Origin: Streptomyces hilarionis
GTDB lineage: Bacteria > Actinomycetota > Actinomycetes > Streptomycetales > Streptomycetaceae
Direction: 5' to 3'
NCBI RefSeq assembly: GCF_024539675.1
Contig: NZ_JAHHIT010000037.1
Span: 97,457 to 161,456 of the forward strand
DNA: 64,000 nt
The position numbers were made by a program, and so were the translations under genes. This document shows positions 10,770 to 19,369 of the stretch, piece after piece. Position 1 is the first letter of the stretch; every line of letters begins with the position of its first letter. Under the pieces are notes generated by a model, which saw only the letters and a list, made by a program, of their open reading frames with translations, searched no databases and had not been told where the DNA came from.

Positions 10770-11540
10770 TCAGGCCACCGGGACCGCCGTCCGCCCCTCC
10801 CCCAGCCGCTCGGGCGTCCGGGCGGCCAGGAACGCCGTCCTCCGGCGCAGGCGGAAGCCCAGGGACTCGTAGAGGCGAATGGCGTTGACGTTGGCGGCCG
10901 CGGTGTGCAGGAAGGGCGTGTCCCCGCGCTCCCTGATGCCGTGGGCGACGGCCAGGACCAACCGGGTGGCCAGCCCCTCGCCGCGGAAGGCCGGGTCGGT
11001 GCAGACCGCGCTGATCTCCGTCCAGCCCGGCGGCCGCAGCCGTTCGCCGGCGAGCGCGACCAGGGCGCCGTCCCGCCGGATCCCGAGATAGTCCCCGAGC
11101 TCGATGGTGCGCGCCTCGAACGGACCGGGCCGGGTGCGCGCCACCAGGTCGAGGATCTCCGGCACGTCGGCGGGGCCGAGCCGGACGGCCTCCGGGTCGG
11201 GGGCCGTCCGCAGCCCGTCGTCGACCAGCTGCACGCCCTCGGCCCGGAAGGTGATCTCCCAGCCGGACGGGATCTCGCCCCGGAACCCGGGCAGCGGGAC
11301 CTCCGCTCCGGGACCGGCCAGCGCCGCGAGGTCCGCCCAGTCGTCGGCGTCCGGCTCGTCCGGCAGGGCCAGCCAGGGCGACACGTCGACGGGATAGCGC
11401 AGGATGCGGCCCCGGCGTTCGGCGAAGTGCGCGTGCGGGCCGGTCAGCGCAGCGAGCGCCGGGTTGTCGAGGACGTGCGGAGCCCCGGCCTCCCCGGGCG
11501 CCCGGCCGTTCGTGCCCGGTGCGGACCCGGCGGCGGTCAT
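10770..11540 (-). CDS. GNAT family N-acetyltransferase
   Basis: 256 residues. The C-terminal GNAT domain (about 130-235) has the acetyl-CoA pyrophosphate loop region DPAFRGEGLATRLV (motif A, R/Q-x-x-G-x-G/A) and the ANVNAIRLYESLGF motif B. The N-terminal 120 residues, with PHAHFAERRGRILRYPVDVSPW, match the FR47-like/two-domain GNAT arrangement. Substrate unknown. Its ATG overlaps the stop of the truncated quinone oxidoreductase (ATGA at 11540-11537), implying translational coupling, although that upstream frame appears decayed. Confidence 0.85.
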   Translation of the reverse strand: MTAAGSAPGTNGRAPGEAGAPHVLDNPALAALTGPHAHFAERRGRILRYPVDVSPWLALPDEPDADDWADLAALAGPGAEVPLPGFRGEIPSGWEITFRAEGVQLVDDGLRTAPDPEAVRLGPADVPEILDLVARTRPGPFEARTIELGDYLGIRRDGALVALAGERLRPPGWTEISAVCTDPAFRGEGLATRLVLAVAHGIRERGDTPFLHTAAANVNAIRLYESLGFRLRRRTAFLAARTPERLGEGRTAVPVA

Positions 11541-11809
11541 GCGCCCGCCCCGATCCCCAGGACGGCCTCGCCCCGGGCGAGTCCGCCCAGGGCGTCCGAG
11601 GCCCCGCCGCCCGGCGCCGCGGGGAACGCCCGCGCGTCACGCCCGCTCTCGCGCCGGAGACCCGTGCGCGGGTTCCGGTCGACGCGGCTCGCGCCCGCCG
11701 CGCGCACCGCGACCAGGACCTGGCCCGGCCCGGGACGGGTCCGCTCCGCATCGACGAGCGCCTCGGTCTCCGGGCGGCCGTACCGCGTGAAGACGTACGC
11801 CTTCGGCAT
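11537..11809 (-). pseudogene. Truncated zinc-type alcohol dehydrogenase/NADPH:quinone oxidoreductase remnant
   Basis: Only 90 codons against about 310 in the family. The N terminus MPKAYVFTRYGRPETEALVDAERTRPGPGQVLVAVRAAG is a standard GroES-like start, with a good AAGGAGAG ribosome site 8 bases upstream. The conserved NPVD is replaced by SRVD, the catalytic/structural segments become Gly/Ala/Arg-rich without the GxE/HEFAG motif, and the whole NADPH Rossmann domain is absent. The frame ends with an ATGA overlap on the GNAT gene. Most likely an internal deletion relic; a functional minigene is possible but unsupported. Confidence 0.6.
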
Positions 11810-12052
11810 TGCTCCCACTCTCCTTCGCCGGCGTCTGCGTCCCCGTCGCCGCCGGTAGCCGTCGGCCCGACGGACCCGTCGGCCGCCGGTGCGGGGACGA
11901 CACGTGCAAGGACGCGTGATCGGGCGCTATTCCCCGCCCCGGGCCCTGTTCACAGCGCCTTAACGATCGACGGGCCGGCCCCGTGCGGAACACCCCTGAT
12001 GTGCACGTACGGTGGACTGCGTAAGCAACCGCCGCCCTCCCGCTGGAACCCC

Positions 12053-12650
<598 letters not shown>

Positions 12651-12658
<8 letters not shown>

Positions 12659-13448
12659 GGCCTTCGCCGCCCCGCCCCGGGCCGCCGCTCCCCCGCCGGC
12701 GACGTTCACGCCGGCGACCCGGTTCGCCGTGCCGGGCCGGATCGCCGTCGGCGGCGAGGCCGCCTCCGCATGGCAGACGGTGACCCTGACCGAGATCCGC
12801 CGGGAGACGCCGCAGGCGTCCACCTTCCGGTTCCGGGCTCCGGCCTGGGCCGGCCATCTGCCCGGCCAGCACCTGATGCTCCGGCTCACCGCCGCCGACG
12901 GCTACACCGCCCAGCGCCACTACTCGCTCGCCTCCGCGCCCGACGACACGGGACACATCGAGCTGACGCTCGACCACGTGGACGGCGGCGAGGTCTCGGG
13001 CTGGTTCCACACGACGGCCGCGCCGGGCGACGAGATCGAGGTGCGCGGTCCGCTCAGCGGCTTCTTCGCCTGGCCCGGCGACCGGCCCGCGCTGCTGATC
13101 GGCGCCGGGTCCGGGATCGTCCCGCTGATGTCGATGGTCCGCCACCACCGCGCGCGCGGGCTCGACGTGCCGCTGCGGATGGTGGTGTCCGCCCGCGGCC
13201 CCGAGGAACTGATCTACGCCCGCGAGCTCGGCGCGGAGACGACCCGCGTGTACACCCGGAGCGCGCCCCGCGGCGTGCCCGTGGGCCGGCTCGACGCCGG
13301 GCACCTGGCGCCGCTGTTCGCCGACGGACCGGCGGGCGGCTGGGAGGCGTACGTCTGCGGCTCGAACGGGTTCGCCGAGCACGCGTCGCGGCTGCTGGTC
13401 GCGGCGGGGCAGCCGGTGGACCGCATCAGGATCGAACGCTTCGGCTGA
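12651..13448 (+). CDS. FAD/NAD(P)-binding ferredoxin-NADP reductase-like oxidoreductase
   Basis: 265 residues starting at a GTG (12651) inside the 3' end of the molybdopterin gene (GTGACTGA overlap), so translation is coupled. Domains: FAD-binding beta barrel with R89-HYS (RxYS motif), followed by a nucleotide-binding fold with LLIGAGSGIVPLMSM (about 151-165), MVVSARGPEEL and AYVCGSNGFAEHA (CG motif). It ends with ERFG and lacks a C-terminal 2Fe-2S ferredoxin domain, so electrons pass either straight to the molybdenum centre or via a separate carrier. With its partner it forms a self-contained soluble redox module. Confidence 0.87.
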
Positions 13449-13449
13449 G

Positions 13450-13466
13450 CCGGGCCGGGAGCCCGG
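13450..13466 (+). terminator. Short GC hairpin after the oxidoreductase pair
   Basis: CCGGGC (13450-13455), loop CGGGA, GCCCGG (13461-13466) begins two bases after the stop codon at 13446-13448. No U tract follows, as is usual in Streptomyces. Weak evidence. Confidence 0.35.
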
Positions 13467-13606
13467 CGGGCAGCCGTGGGGGCGGTCGCCGGGCCGCGCC
13501 GGGGACGCACCGAGGGGCCGTCGGGCACGATGCGTGAAACGATGTACTCCGAACGGGGTACCCCCCTGCGGTGGGCACTCGTACGCGTGACGGCGAGGAG
13601 GTCGAC

Positions 13607-14194
13607 ATGCGAAGCGGGGTGCGTGGCTGGCGTCGGCGGGACAATCCGCTGCGGCGCCGGTCGGACGTCGTCGAGGCGTGGACGGCACTGGTCGTCGCCG
13701 CGCTGCTGCTGGTGGTCGCGCCCCTGGCCGGGGCGCTCGCGGGCCGTTGGGCCCATGACGACGCCCAGGCGGCCGCGGTGCGGCAGCGGGCGGACCGGCA
13801 CGAGGTGAGCGCGCAGGTCGTCGGCCGGCCGCCGGAGACCATGCCCTCCGTGGAGGGCGGCAGACAGCAGATGGTCTCGGTGAGCGTGCGGTGGACGCCG
13901 CCGGGCGGGCACGCCCGGACCGCCACCGCCCGGGTGCCGGCGGGCACGCACCGCGGGGACGTGGTGGACGTGTGGTTCGACGGTCACGGCCGCAGTGTCG
14001 CGCCGCCGCCGAACGACACGATGGTGTGGCAGCACACCCTCACCCTGGGCGTCTGCGTCGCCGGCGGCACGGCGGCCTCGGTCCTGCTCGGGCACGCCGT
14101 CGTCCGCCGGGTGGCGATGCGTCACCGGCTGGCGGAGTGGGAGAGCGCCTGGGCGCGCACCGAGCCGCAGTGGACCCGGCGCAGGCCCGCCTGA
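13607..14194 (+). CDS. Two-pass membrane protein of the Rv1733c-like family
   Basis: 195 residues; ATG 13607 has GAGGAGGT (13595-13602) upstream. Topology: basic N terminus (WRRRDNPLRRRSDVVEAW), transmembrane helix 1 (about 30-53), an extracytoplasmic loop of about 90 residues with VRWTPPGGHARTATARVPAG, transmembrane helix 2 (about 148-170) and a basic cytoplasmic tail. The arrangement and the 'RRxDxxE' start are typical of the actinobacterial Rv1733c group, for which no biochemical function is established. Separate from its neighbours. Confidence 0.75.
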   Translation: MRSGVRGWRRRDNPLRRRSDVVEAWTALVVAALLLVVAPLAGALAGRWAHDDAQAAAVRQRADRHEVSAQVVGRPPETMPSVEGGRQQMVSVSVRWTPPGGHARTATARVPAGTHRGDVVDVWFDGHGRSVAPPPNDTMVWQHTLTLGVCVAGGTAASVLLGHAVVRRVAMRHRLAEWESAWARTEPQWTRRRPA

Positions 14195-14280
14195 GGCGTG
14201 CGACGCACTCTGGCGACGCCTCCCGCGCCCCCCGTACGGTGTGATCATTCGTATGGGCAATTGACAAAAGGTGGTCCTCG

Positions 14281-15249
14281 ATGGCCCTGTTCGACCTGTC
14301 CCGCGACGAACTGGACGCGTACCGCAGCGCCTCCGTCGCGCCGGAGGACTTCGACGCGTTCTGGTCCAAGACCCTCCAGGAGGCCCGTGAGCACGACCTG
14401 GACGCCCGCTTCGAACCGGTCGACACGGGCCTGAGCACGGTGCGGGTGTACGACGTGACGTTCGCCGGGTTCGGCGGTCACCCGGTGAAGGCCTGGCTGA
14501 CGCTGCCGGCCGGGGCCGACGGGCCGCTTCCCCTGGTCGTGGAGTTCGTCGGATACGGCGGCGGACGGGGACTGCCGCACGAGCACCTGCTGTGGGCGTC
14601 CACGGGCCGCGCGCACTTCATCATGGACACCCGGGGGCAGGGCAGCGCGTGGGGCGGCGGGGGCGGCACCGCGGACCCGGTGGGCGGCGCGCCCTCCTAC
14701 CCCGGGTTCATGACGCGGGGCATCGACGACCCCGGTCACTACTACTACCGGCGGGTGTTCACGGACGCGGTCCGCGCGGTCGAGGCGGCCCGGTCGCACC
14801 CGCTGACCGACGCCTCGCGGACCGTGGCGGTCGGCGCGAGCCAGGGCGGCGGCATCTCGATCGCCGTGGGAGGACTGGTCGGCGACCTGGCGGCGGTCGC
14901 GCCCGACGTGCCGTTCCTGTGCGACTTCCCCCGCGCGGCGACACTGACGGACCGTCATCCCTACCGGGAGATCGGCCTGTTCCTCAAGACGCACCGGGGA
15001 CGCGGCGAGGACGCGCTGCGCACCCTGTCCTACTTCGACGGCGTCCACTTCGCCTCGCGCGGCTCGGCCCCGGCCCTGTTCTCGGCGGCGCTGGAGGACC
15101 AGACCTGCCCGCCCTCGACCGTGTTCGCCGCCTTCCACGCCTGGGGGCACGAGGACAAGCGGATCGAGGTGTACGAGTTCAACGACCACGAGGGCGGCGG
15201 CCCCTACCAGGAGGCCGTCAAGCTGCGCTGGCTGCGCTCGTACGCCTGA
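14281..15249 (+). CDS. Acetylxylan esterase / cephalosporin-C deacetylase family (CE7)
   Basis: 322 residues, ribosome site AAAGGTGG 7 bases upstream. An alpha/beta-hydrolase of the CE7 clade: nucleophile Ser187 in GASQGG, Asp273 in LEDQTCPPST and His303 in NDHEGGG form the triad; RGQGSAWG (about 118-125) and the FVGYGGGRG oxyanion region are also typical. Family members remove acetyl groups from short xylo-oligosaccharides (and cephalosporin C) in the cytoplasm; no signal peptide is present here. It fits the hemicellulose theme of the window. The next gene is another esterase 127 bp downstream on the same strand. Confidence 0.92.
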   Translation: MALFDLSRDELDAYRSASVAPEDFDAFWSKTLQEAREHDLDARFEPVDTGLSTVRVYDVTFAGFGGHPVKAWLTLPAGADGPLPLVVEFVGYGGGRGLPHEHLLWASTGRAHFIMDTRGQGSAWGGGGGTADPVGGAPSYPGFMTRGIDDPGHYYYRRVFTDAVRAVEAARSHPLTDASRTVAVGASQGGGISIAVGGLVGDLAAVAPDVPFLCDFPRAATLTDRHPYREIGLFLKTHRGRGEDALRTLSYFDGVHFASRGSAPALFSAALEDQTCPPSTVFAAFHAWGHEDKRIEVYEFNDHEGGGPYQEAVKLRWLRSYA

Positions 15250-15376
15250 GCCGCCGCCCGGCGCCCCACGCGCGATCCGCGTCCGCCTCCTTCCCTCCAG
15301 TCCGACCAGTCGGTACGTTCGGGGTCCCGGGCCGCACCCTCGCGGTCCGAACGTCCCGGCGGACCACGGAGGGCCC

Positions 15377-16543
15377 ATGTCCGAGCACGTTCCCCAGGTT
15401 CACGGCCACTGCGACCCGCGGTTCGCCGCGGTGCGCGCCGCCTTCGAGGAGGACTTCCGGGACCGGGGCGAGCTCGGCGCCGCGGTCAGCGTGACGGTCG
15501 ACGGCGTGACGGTGGCCGACCTGTGGGGCGGCTGGGCGGACCCGGCGCGCACGCGCGCGTGGGAGCGGGACACGCTGGTCAACGTGTGGTCCACGTCGAA
15601 GGGGCCGACGGCGCTGTGCGCGCACGTCCTCGCCGACCGCGGGCTGCTGGACCTGGACGCCCCGGTGGCCGCGTACTGGCCGGAGTTCGCCGCGGCGGGC
15701 AAGGAAGGAGTGCTGGTGCGGCACCTGCTGTCCCATCGCTCGGGCCTGGCCGGACTGCGCGAGCCGCACTCCCTCGAGCAGCTCTACGACTGGGAGCTGA
15801 CCACGGCGCGCCTCGCGGCCACCGAGCCCTGGTGGGAGCCGGGCACCCGGTCCGGCTATCACGCCCTCACCTTCGGCTTCCTGGTGGGGGAGGTCGTGCG
15901 GCGCGTGTCGGGACTGCTGCCGGGGGCCTTCCTGGAGCGGGAGGTGACCGGCCCGCTGGGCGTCGACTTCACCATCGGGCTCGCGGAGAAGGAGGCCGGG
16001 CGGGCGGCGGAGCTGGTGCACCCGCCGGCCGCCCCCGCAAGCGAACAGGCGGCGGCCTTCAGCCAGTTGACGCCCGCGGCCCTCGCCGCGCTGACCAACC
16101 CCCTGGCAGGCGCGGCCGAGGCCAACTCGCCCCGGTGGCGGGCCGCGGAGATTCCGGCCGCCAACGGTCACGGCACGGCGCGGGCCGTGGCCGCGCTCTA
16201 CGGCGTCTTCGCCGGCCGGGGCGCGTACGGCGGCCGGCGCGTCCTGTCCCCCGAGGCGGCCGAGCGGGTGCGCGAGGGGCAGGGCGCCTGCCGGGACCTG
16301 GTCCTGGGCGCCGGGTTCGACCACGAGACCGAGCTCGGCCTGGGGTTGTGGCTGAGCGGGGCCAACGGCTCCTACGGTCCCAACCCGCGCGCTTTCGGTC
16401 ATGACGGCTTCGGCGGCTCCTGCGGCCTCGCCGACCCGGAGGCCGGGGTGTCGCTGGGGTACGTGATGAACCGGATGGGGTCGCGCATCGCCGACGACCC
16501 GCGCAAGACGGCGCTCGTCGAGGCCGTGTACGACGCGCTGTGA
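15377..16543 (+). CDS. Serine hydrolase of the class C beta-lactamase fold (EstB-type esterase)
   Basis: 388 residues, CGGAGGG ribosome site upstream. Motifs: Ser72-T-S-Lys75 (SxxK, nucleophile and base) in NVWSTSKGPTA, Tyr161-H-A in place of YxN, and GHDGFGGS near residue 345 in place of the KTG box. The replacements are usual for carboxylesterases and other non-lactamase members that act on esters or D-amino peptides. No signal peptide, so it is cytoplasmic. No resistance role can be claimed from the sequence. Confidence 0.88.
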   Translation: MSEHVPQVHGHCDPRFAAVRAAFEEDFRDRGELGAAVSVTVDGVTVADLWGGWADPARTRAWERDTLVNVWSTSKGPTALCAHVLADRGLLDLDAPVAAYWPEFAAAGKEGVLVRHLLSHRSGLAGLREPHSLEQLYDWELTTARLAATEPWWEPGTRSGYHALTFGFLVGEVVRRVSGLLPGAFLEREVTGPLGVDFTIGLAEKEAGRAAELVHPPAAPASEQAAAFSQLTPAALAALTNPLAGAAEANSPRWRAAEIPAANGHGTARAVAALYGVFAGRGAYGGRRVLSPEAAERVREGQGACRDLVLGAGFDHETELGLGLWLSGANGSYGPNPRAFGHDGFGGSCGLADPEAGVSLGYVMNRMGSRIADDPRKTALVEAVYDAL

Positions 16544-16622
16544 GCACCGGCGCGGCGCGTTCGCGGCAGGGCGGGGCGGGCGTGCGGGGCGAACCGGTTT
16601 CGGCCGATCCGGCGGTCCGCCC

Positions 16623-16652
16623 TTCCCTGGTGGTTTAGACCAATGCTAGATC
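16623..16652 (+). promoter_or_regulatory. GntR-gene promoter with dre-like operator
   Basis: TGGTTTAGACCA (16631-16642) differs by one base from the perfect palindrome TGGTCTAGACCA of DasR/HutC-type sites. It sits between a poor -35 (TTCCCT, 16623-16628) and a -10-like TAGATC (16647-16652), 57 bp upstream of the HutC-family gene at 16709. A repressor here would block the promoter; autoregulation by the adjacent GntR protein is the simplest reading, with DasR as alternative. Confidence 0.55.
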
Positions 16653-16708
16653 TGGTGGCGCACCGAGTCCGCACGGACACGGCACGTCACCCACAGGAGG
16701 CGCGCGGC

Positions 16709-17464
16709 ATGGCCCGCAGCACCATCCCCACCACCGACCACGTCCACCCGAACCCCGGGGACCGGCCGCTCTACTGGCGGATCGCCCGGCGGCTGCTCGG
16801 CGAGCTGCGCGACGGCACGCTCGCACCGGGCGAACGGCTGCCCAGCGAAAGGCAGTTGGCGAAACACTTCGGCGTCAGCCGGGAGACCGTACGACAGGCC
16901 CTGGAAGTCCTGCGCCGCGACGGGCTCGTCGAGACCGACCGGCGGGGCAGCTACGCGGCCCTGCCGGACGGGCCGCTCGGCGCCCCGTCGTTCCTCGCCT
17001 TCCCCGTGGGCGCTCGGCCCGCGGACGACCCGTCGGCGGTGGCCCGGGCCGCCGTCAGCTGGGAGGCGCCTCCGCCCGGGCACGCCGAGGCGCTGGGGCT
17101 CGCCCCGCACCGGCCGACGCTGGTGCACCGCTACGAGTCGGCCCGCGCCGACGGCCGGGGGCGGCGCACGGCCGTCACGTCCTTCTCGGCGGTGGCGCTG
17201 AGCGAGGTCGAGGAACTGGCCCGCTACCGCGACCGCGCCGACCCCGGCGCCGCCCCGGAGCTGCGACGGGCCTACGACTGGATGCGCCGGGCCGGGCTGA
17301 CCCTGCACCACCGCGACCTCATCACCCCGCTTGACGACGCCCCCTCGATGCGGGTGACCCGGCAGGTGCACGACCAGTACGCGCGCCCCCTGGAGATCAC
17401 CGATCTGGTGGTCGACGCCCGGCGCGAGGCGCTGGTCTACGCCTTCACGCTCCCGGCGGCCTGA
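16709..17464 (+). CDS. GntR family regulator, HutC subfamily (UTRA domain)
   Basis: 251 residues, ATG 16709 with CAGGAGGCG upstream. N-terminal winged helix (about 15-85): LYWRIARRLLGELRDGTLAPGERLPSERQLAKHFGVSRETVRQAL is an unmistakable GntR HTH with the LPSER motif. The C-terminal UTRA effector domain (about 95-248) ends with ARPLEITDLVVDARREALVYAF. HutC-type regulators sense small metabolites such as amino-sugar phosphates or histidine derivatives. A near-consensus HutC/DasR palindrome lies at its promoter. Its 3' end overlaps the convergent methyltransferase gene by 20 bp. Confidence 0.9.
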   Translation: MARSTIPTTDHVHPNPGDRPLYWRIARRLLGELRDGTLAPGERLPSERQLAKHFGVSRETVRQALEVLRRDGLVETDRRGSYAALPDGPLGAPSFLAFPVGARPADDPSAVARAAVSWEAPPPGHAEALGLAPHRPTLVHRYESARADGRGRRTAVTSFSAVALSEVEELARYRDRADPGAAPELRRAYDWMRRAGLTLHHRDLITPLDDAPSMRVTRQVHDQYARPLEITDLVVDARREALVYAFTLPAA

Positions 17465-18242
17465 CGGCCGCGGACCCGGATCCGGCCCCGGACCCGACTC
17501 CGGCGGCGCCCTCGCCGTCCGCCGCCCGCACCGCCTCGACCAGCCGCACCCGCGGGCTCCCGTCACCCCTCGCGCCGAACTCGGGCAGGGCGCGAAGGGT
17601 CACGGAGAACCCCGCGGCCTCCAGCGCCCGCCGCACCTCGCCCAGCCGGAAGGCCCGGTAGTACATCACGAACGGAGGCCGCCACACGGCGTTGCGCACG
17701 CGCATGGCCGCATCGAAGCCCAGGAGCATCCAGAAGGCCGGGGACGAGGGCCGGGGCGGCGCGAGGACGGGGAACGCGAAACGCCCCCCTGGGCGCAGCG
17801 CACCGTGCACCCGGGCGAACAGGCCCGGCAGTTCGCGGGGCAGGAAGTGCCCGAACGCCCCGAAGCTCACGACGAGGTCGAAGGCCGCGGTGAACGGCAG
17901 GGCGCGGGCGTCCGCCCGCACCCAGGACACCCGCGGCCCCGGCGGGGGCGTCCGCGCGCGTGCCACGTCGAGCATGCCCGCGCTGAAGTCGACCCCGGTC
18001 ACGCCGGCGCGGCACAGCGTGGCCAGCACCTCCACCCCGGCGCCCGTGCCGCAGCACAGGTCGAGGCCGTCGTCGTAGGGGCCGGAGTCCTCCAGGGCCG
18101 AGGCGACCGCCTCCAGGACGGAGTCGGGGGTGCGGAAGGGCGTGTGGTCGAACTTCGGCGCCAGGAGGTCGTAGCCGTGCTCGACGGACGACAGGGCCTG
18201 GACGGCGAGTTCGCGCAGGGTGGGGCCTTCGGGGCTGAACAT
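17445..18242 (-). CDS. Class I SAM-dependent methyltransferase
   Basis: 265 residues. ATG 18242 is 5 bases after the stop of the PadR gene, so the two are co-transcribed. SAM-binding motif I DLCCGTGAGVEVLA, motif II GVDFSAGMLDVARA, a DARALPF acidic-loop motif and VSFGAFGHFLP are those of small-molecule (Methyltransf_11/25) enzymes; FVMYYRAFRLGEVRRALEAAGF follows the substrate cap. Substrate unknown. The PadR regulator upstream in the operon suggests inducible expression, possibly detoxification or secondary metabolite tailoring. Confidence 0.85.
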   Translation of the reverse strand: MFSPEGPTLRELAVQALSSVEHGYDLLAPKFDHTPFRTPDSVLEAVASALEDSGPYDDGLDLCCGTGAGVEVLATLCRAGVTGVDFSAGMLDVARARTPPPGPRVSWVRADARALPFTAAFDLVVSFGAFGHFLPRELPGLFARVHGALRPGGRFAFPVLAPPRPSSPAFWMLLGFDAAMRVRNAVWRPPFVMYYRAFRLGEVRRALEAAGFSVTLRALPEFGARGDGSPRVRLVEAVRAADGEGAAGVGSGAGSGSAAVRPPGA

Positions 18243-18247
18243 CGGTG

Positions 18248-18811
18248 TCAGCCTACGGCGGTGCGCCGCCGCAGGAGCGTCAGGGCCTGCTCGCACCAGC
18301 GCAGGTTGCCCTCCTCGAAGGCGATGCCGCCCATCAGGGTCAGATAGGGGCCGATCCGGTCGGCCGCGGCCAGGTACTCGTCCTCGCCGCGGCCGTCGAG
18401 CAGACGCTCGCGCAGCCGCTCGTAGCGCGCGAGCTTGCCGCGCGACCAGTCCATCCGCTCCTCGATCAGCGCGCGCGTGGCCCCGGGATCAGCGCCGTCC
18501 ATCGCCTGCACCTTGACGAGGAGCTCGTCCCGCACGGCGGTGGGCCTGCGGGGCGAGGTCACGGCGAAGGCGCTCAGGTCCTCCCGGCCCGCCTCGGTGA
18601 GGGTGAACATCCGTTTGTTGGGACGGCGTTCCTGCTGCACCACCCGGGCCTCGATCAGACCGTCCCGCGCCAGGCGCTCGAGTTCGCGGTAGAGCTGTTG
18701 CGGGGTGGCGGCCCAGAAGTTCGCGAGGGAGACGTCGAACACCTTGGACAGCTCGTAGCCCGAGGCCTCGCCCTCCAGCAGGGCGGCCAGCACGGCGTAC
18801 TTGAGGGACAT
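18248..18811 (-). CDS. PadR family transcriptional regulator
   Basis: 187 residues from ATG 18811 (MSLKYAVLAALLEGEASGYELSKVFD, the standard PadR start); an in-frame codon further upstream would put the start within the operator. The winged helix occupies about 1-85, with QLYRELERLARDGLIEARVV as recognition region, and the long C-terminal helices (about 95-180) form the dimer arm. No clear ribosome site: with a promoter TTGTTG-N18-TAATCA (minus strand, plus 18825-18861 region) the leader would be only about a dozen bases. Likely represses itself, the downstream methyltransferase and the divergent SnoaL-like gene. Confidence 0.87.
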   Translation of the reverse strand: MSLKYAVLAALLEGEASGYELSKVFDVSLANFWAATPQQLYRELERLARDGLIEARVVQQERRPNKRMFTLTEAGREDLSAFAVTSPRRPTAVRDELLVKVQAMDGADPGATRALIEERMDWSRGKLARYERLRERLLDGRGEDEYLAAADRIGPYLTLMGGIAFEEGNLRWCEQALTLLRRRTAVG

Positions 18812-18829
18812 GTGGACACGGTAACAGGG

Positions 18830-18845
18830 GATGATTATTGTCATC
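18830..18845. promoter_or_regulatory. PadR operator candidate between divergent genes
   Basis: GATGATTATTGTCATC is an inverted repeat with 5-bp perfect arms (GATGA/TCATC) and an AT-rich centre in a 77-bp divergent intergenic region. It covers the probable -10 of the PadR gene (minus TAATCA) and the -35 of the SnoaL-like gene (TTGTCA, 18839-18844, N18, TTTACT 18863-18868). One bound dimer could silence both directions. Confidence 0.6.
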
Positions 18846-18888
18846 CGCACCTAGTCAACAAATTTACTGTCTGCGATGAGGTGATCCG

Positions 18889-19296
18889 ATGCGCGCGTTC
18901 CGTGAGGCGGTCGAGGCCGGCGATCTCGACGCCGTCGAGGCGCTGCTGGCCGACGACGTGGTCTTCACCAGTCCGGTCGTGTTCAAGCCCTACCCGGGCA
19001 AGGCGATCACCGCCTCGATCCTGCGCGCGGTGTCGCAGGTGTTCGAGGACTTCCGCTACGAGCGGGAGCTCGACGGGAACGACGGCCGCGACCACGCGCT
19101 GGTGTTCACCGCGCGGGTGGGCGAGCGGCAGTTGACCGGCTGCGACTTCATCCACCTCGACGACAGCGGGCTCATCGACGAACTGACCGTCATGGTGCGG
19201 CCCCTGTCGGGTGCGCAGGCGCTCGCGGCGGCGATGGGGGCCCGTTTCGACGAGATCGTCGAGGAGGCGAAGGCCCGGTCGGCCTCCGCCTCCTGA
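18889..19296 (+). CDS. SnoaL-like/NTF2-fold small protein
   Basis: 135 residues with GAGGTG 8 bases before the ATG. The start FREAVEAGDLDAVEALLADDVVFTSPVVFKPYPGKA is the classic SnoaL/NTF2 helix followed by the D-V/F-x-S-P strand; RVGERQLTGCDFIHLDDSGLIDELTVMVRPL is the conserved C-terminal sheet. Members are cyclases, isomerases or ligand binders; no catalytic pair can be assigned here. Divergent from the PadR/methyltransferase operon and probably controlled by that PadR, so the three genes may form one response unit. Confidence 0.82.
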   Translation: MRAFREAVEAGDLDAVEALLADDVVFTSPVVFKPYPGKAITASILRAVSQVFEDFRYERELDGNDGRDHALVFTARVGERQLTGCDFIHLDDSGLIDELTVMVRPLSGAQALAAAMGARFDEIVEEAKARSASAS

Positions 19297-19338
19297 CGTT
19301 GGGCGGCCCCGGAGGACCTGGCCTCGGGCAGTCCGGTT

Positions 19339-19365
19339 CCGCGGGGACGCGCCGCGCCCCCGCGG
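19339..19365. terminator. Hairpin between convergent genes
   Basis: CCGCGGGG (19339-19346) pairs with CCCCGCGG (19358-19365) across an 11-base loop, between the SnoaL-like stop (19296) and the stop of the convergent gene (19370). An 8-bp all-GC stem usable in both directions; no U tract. Confidence 0.45.
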
Positions 19366-19369
19366 GAGG

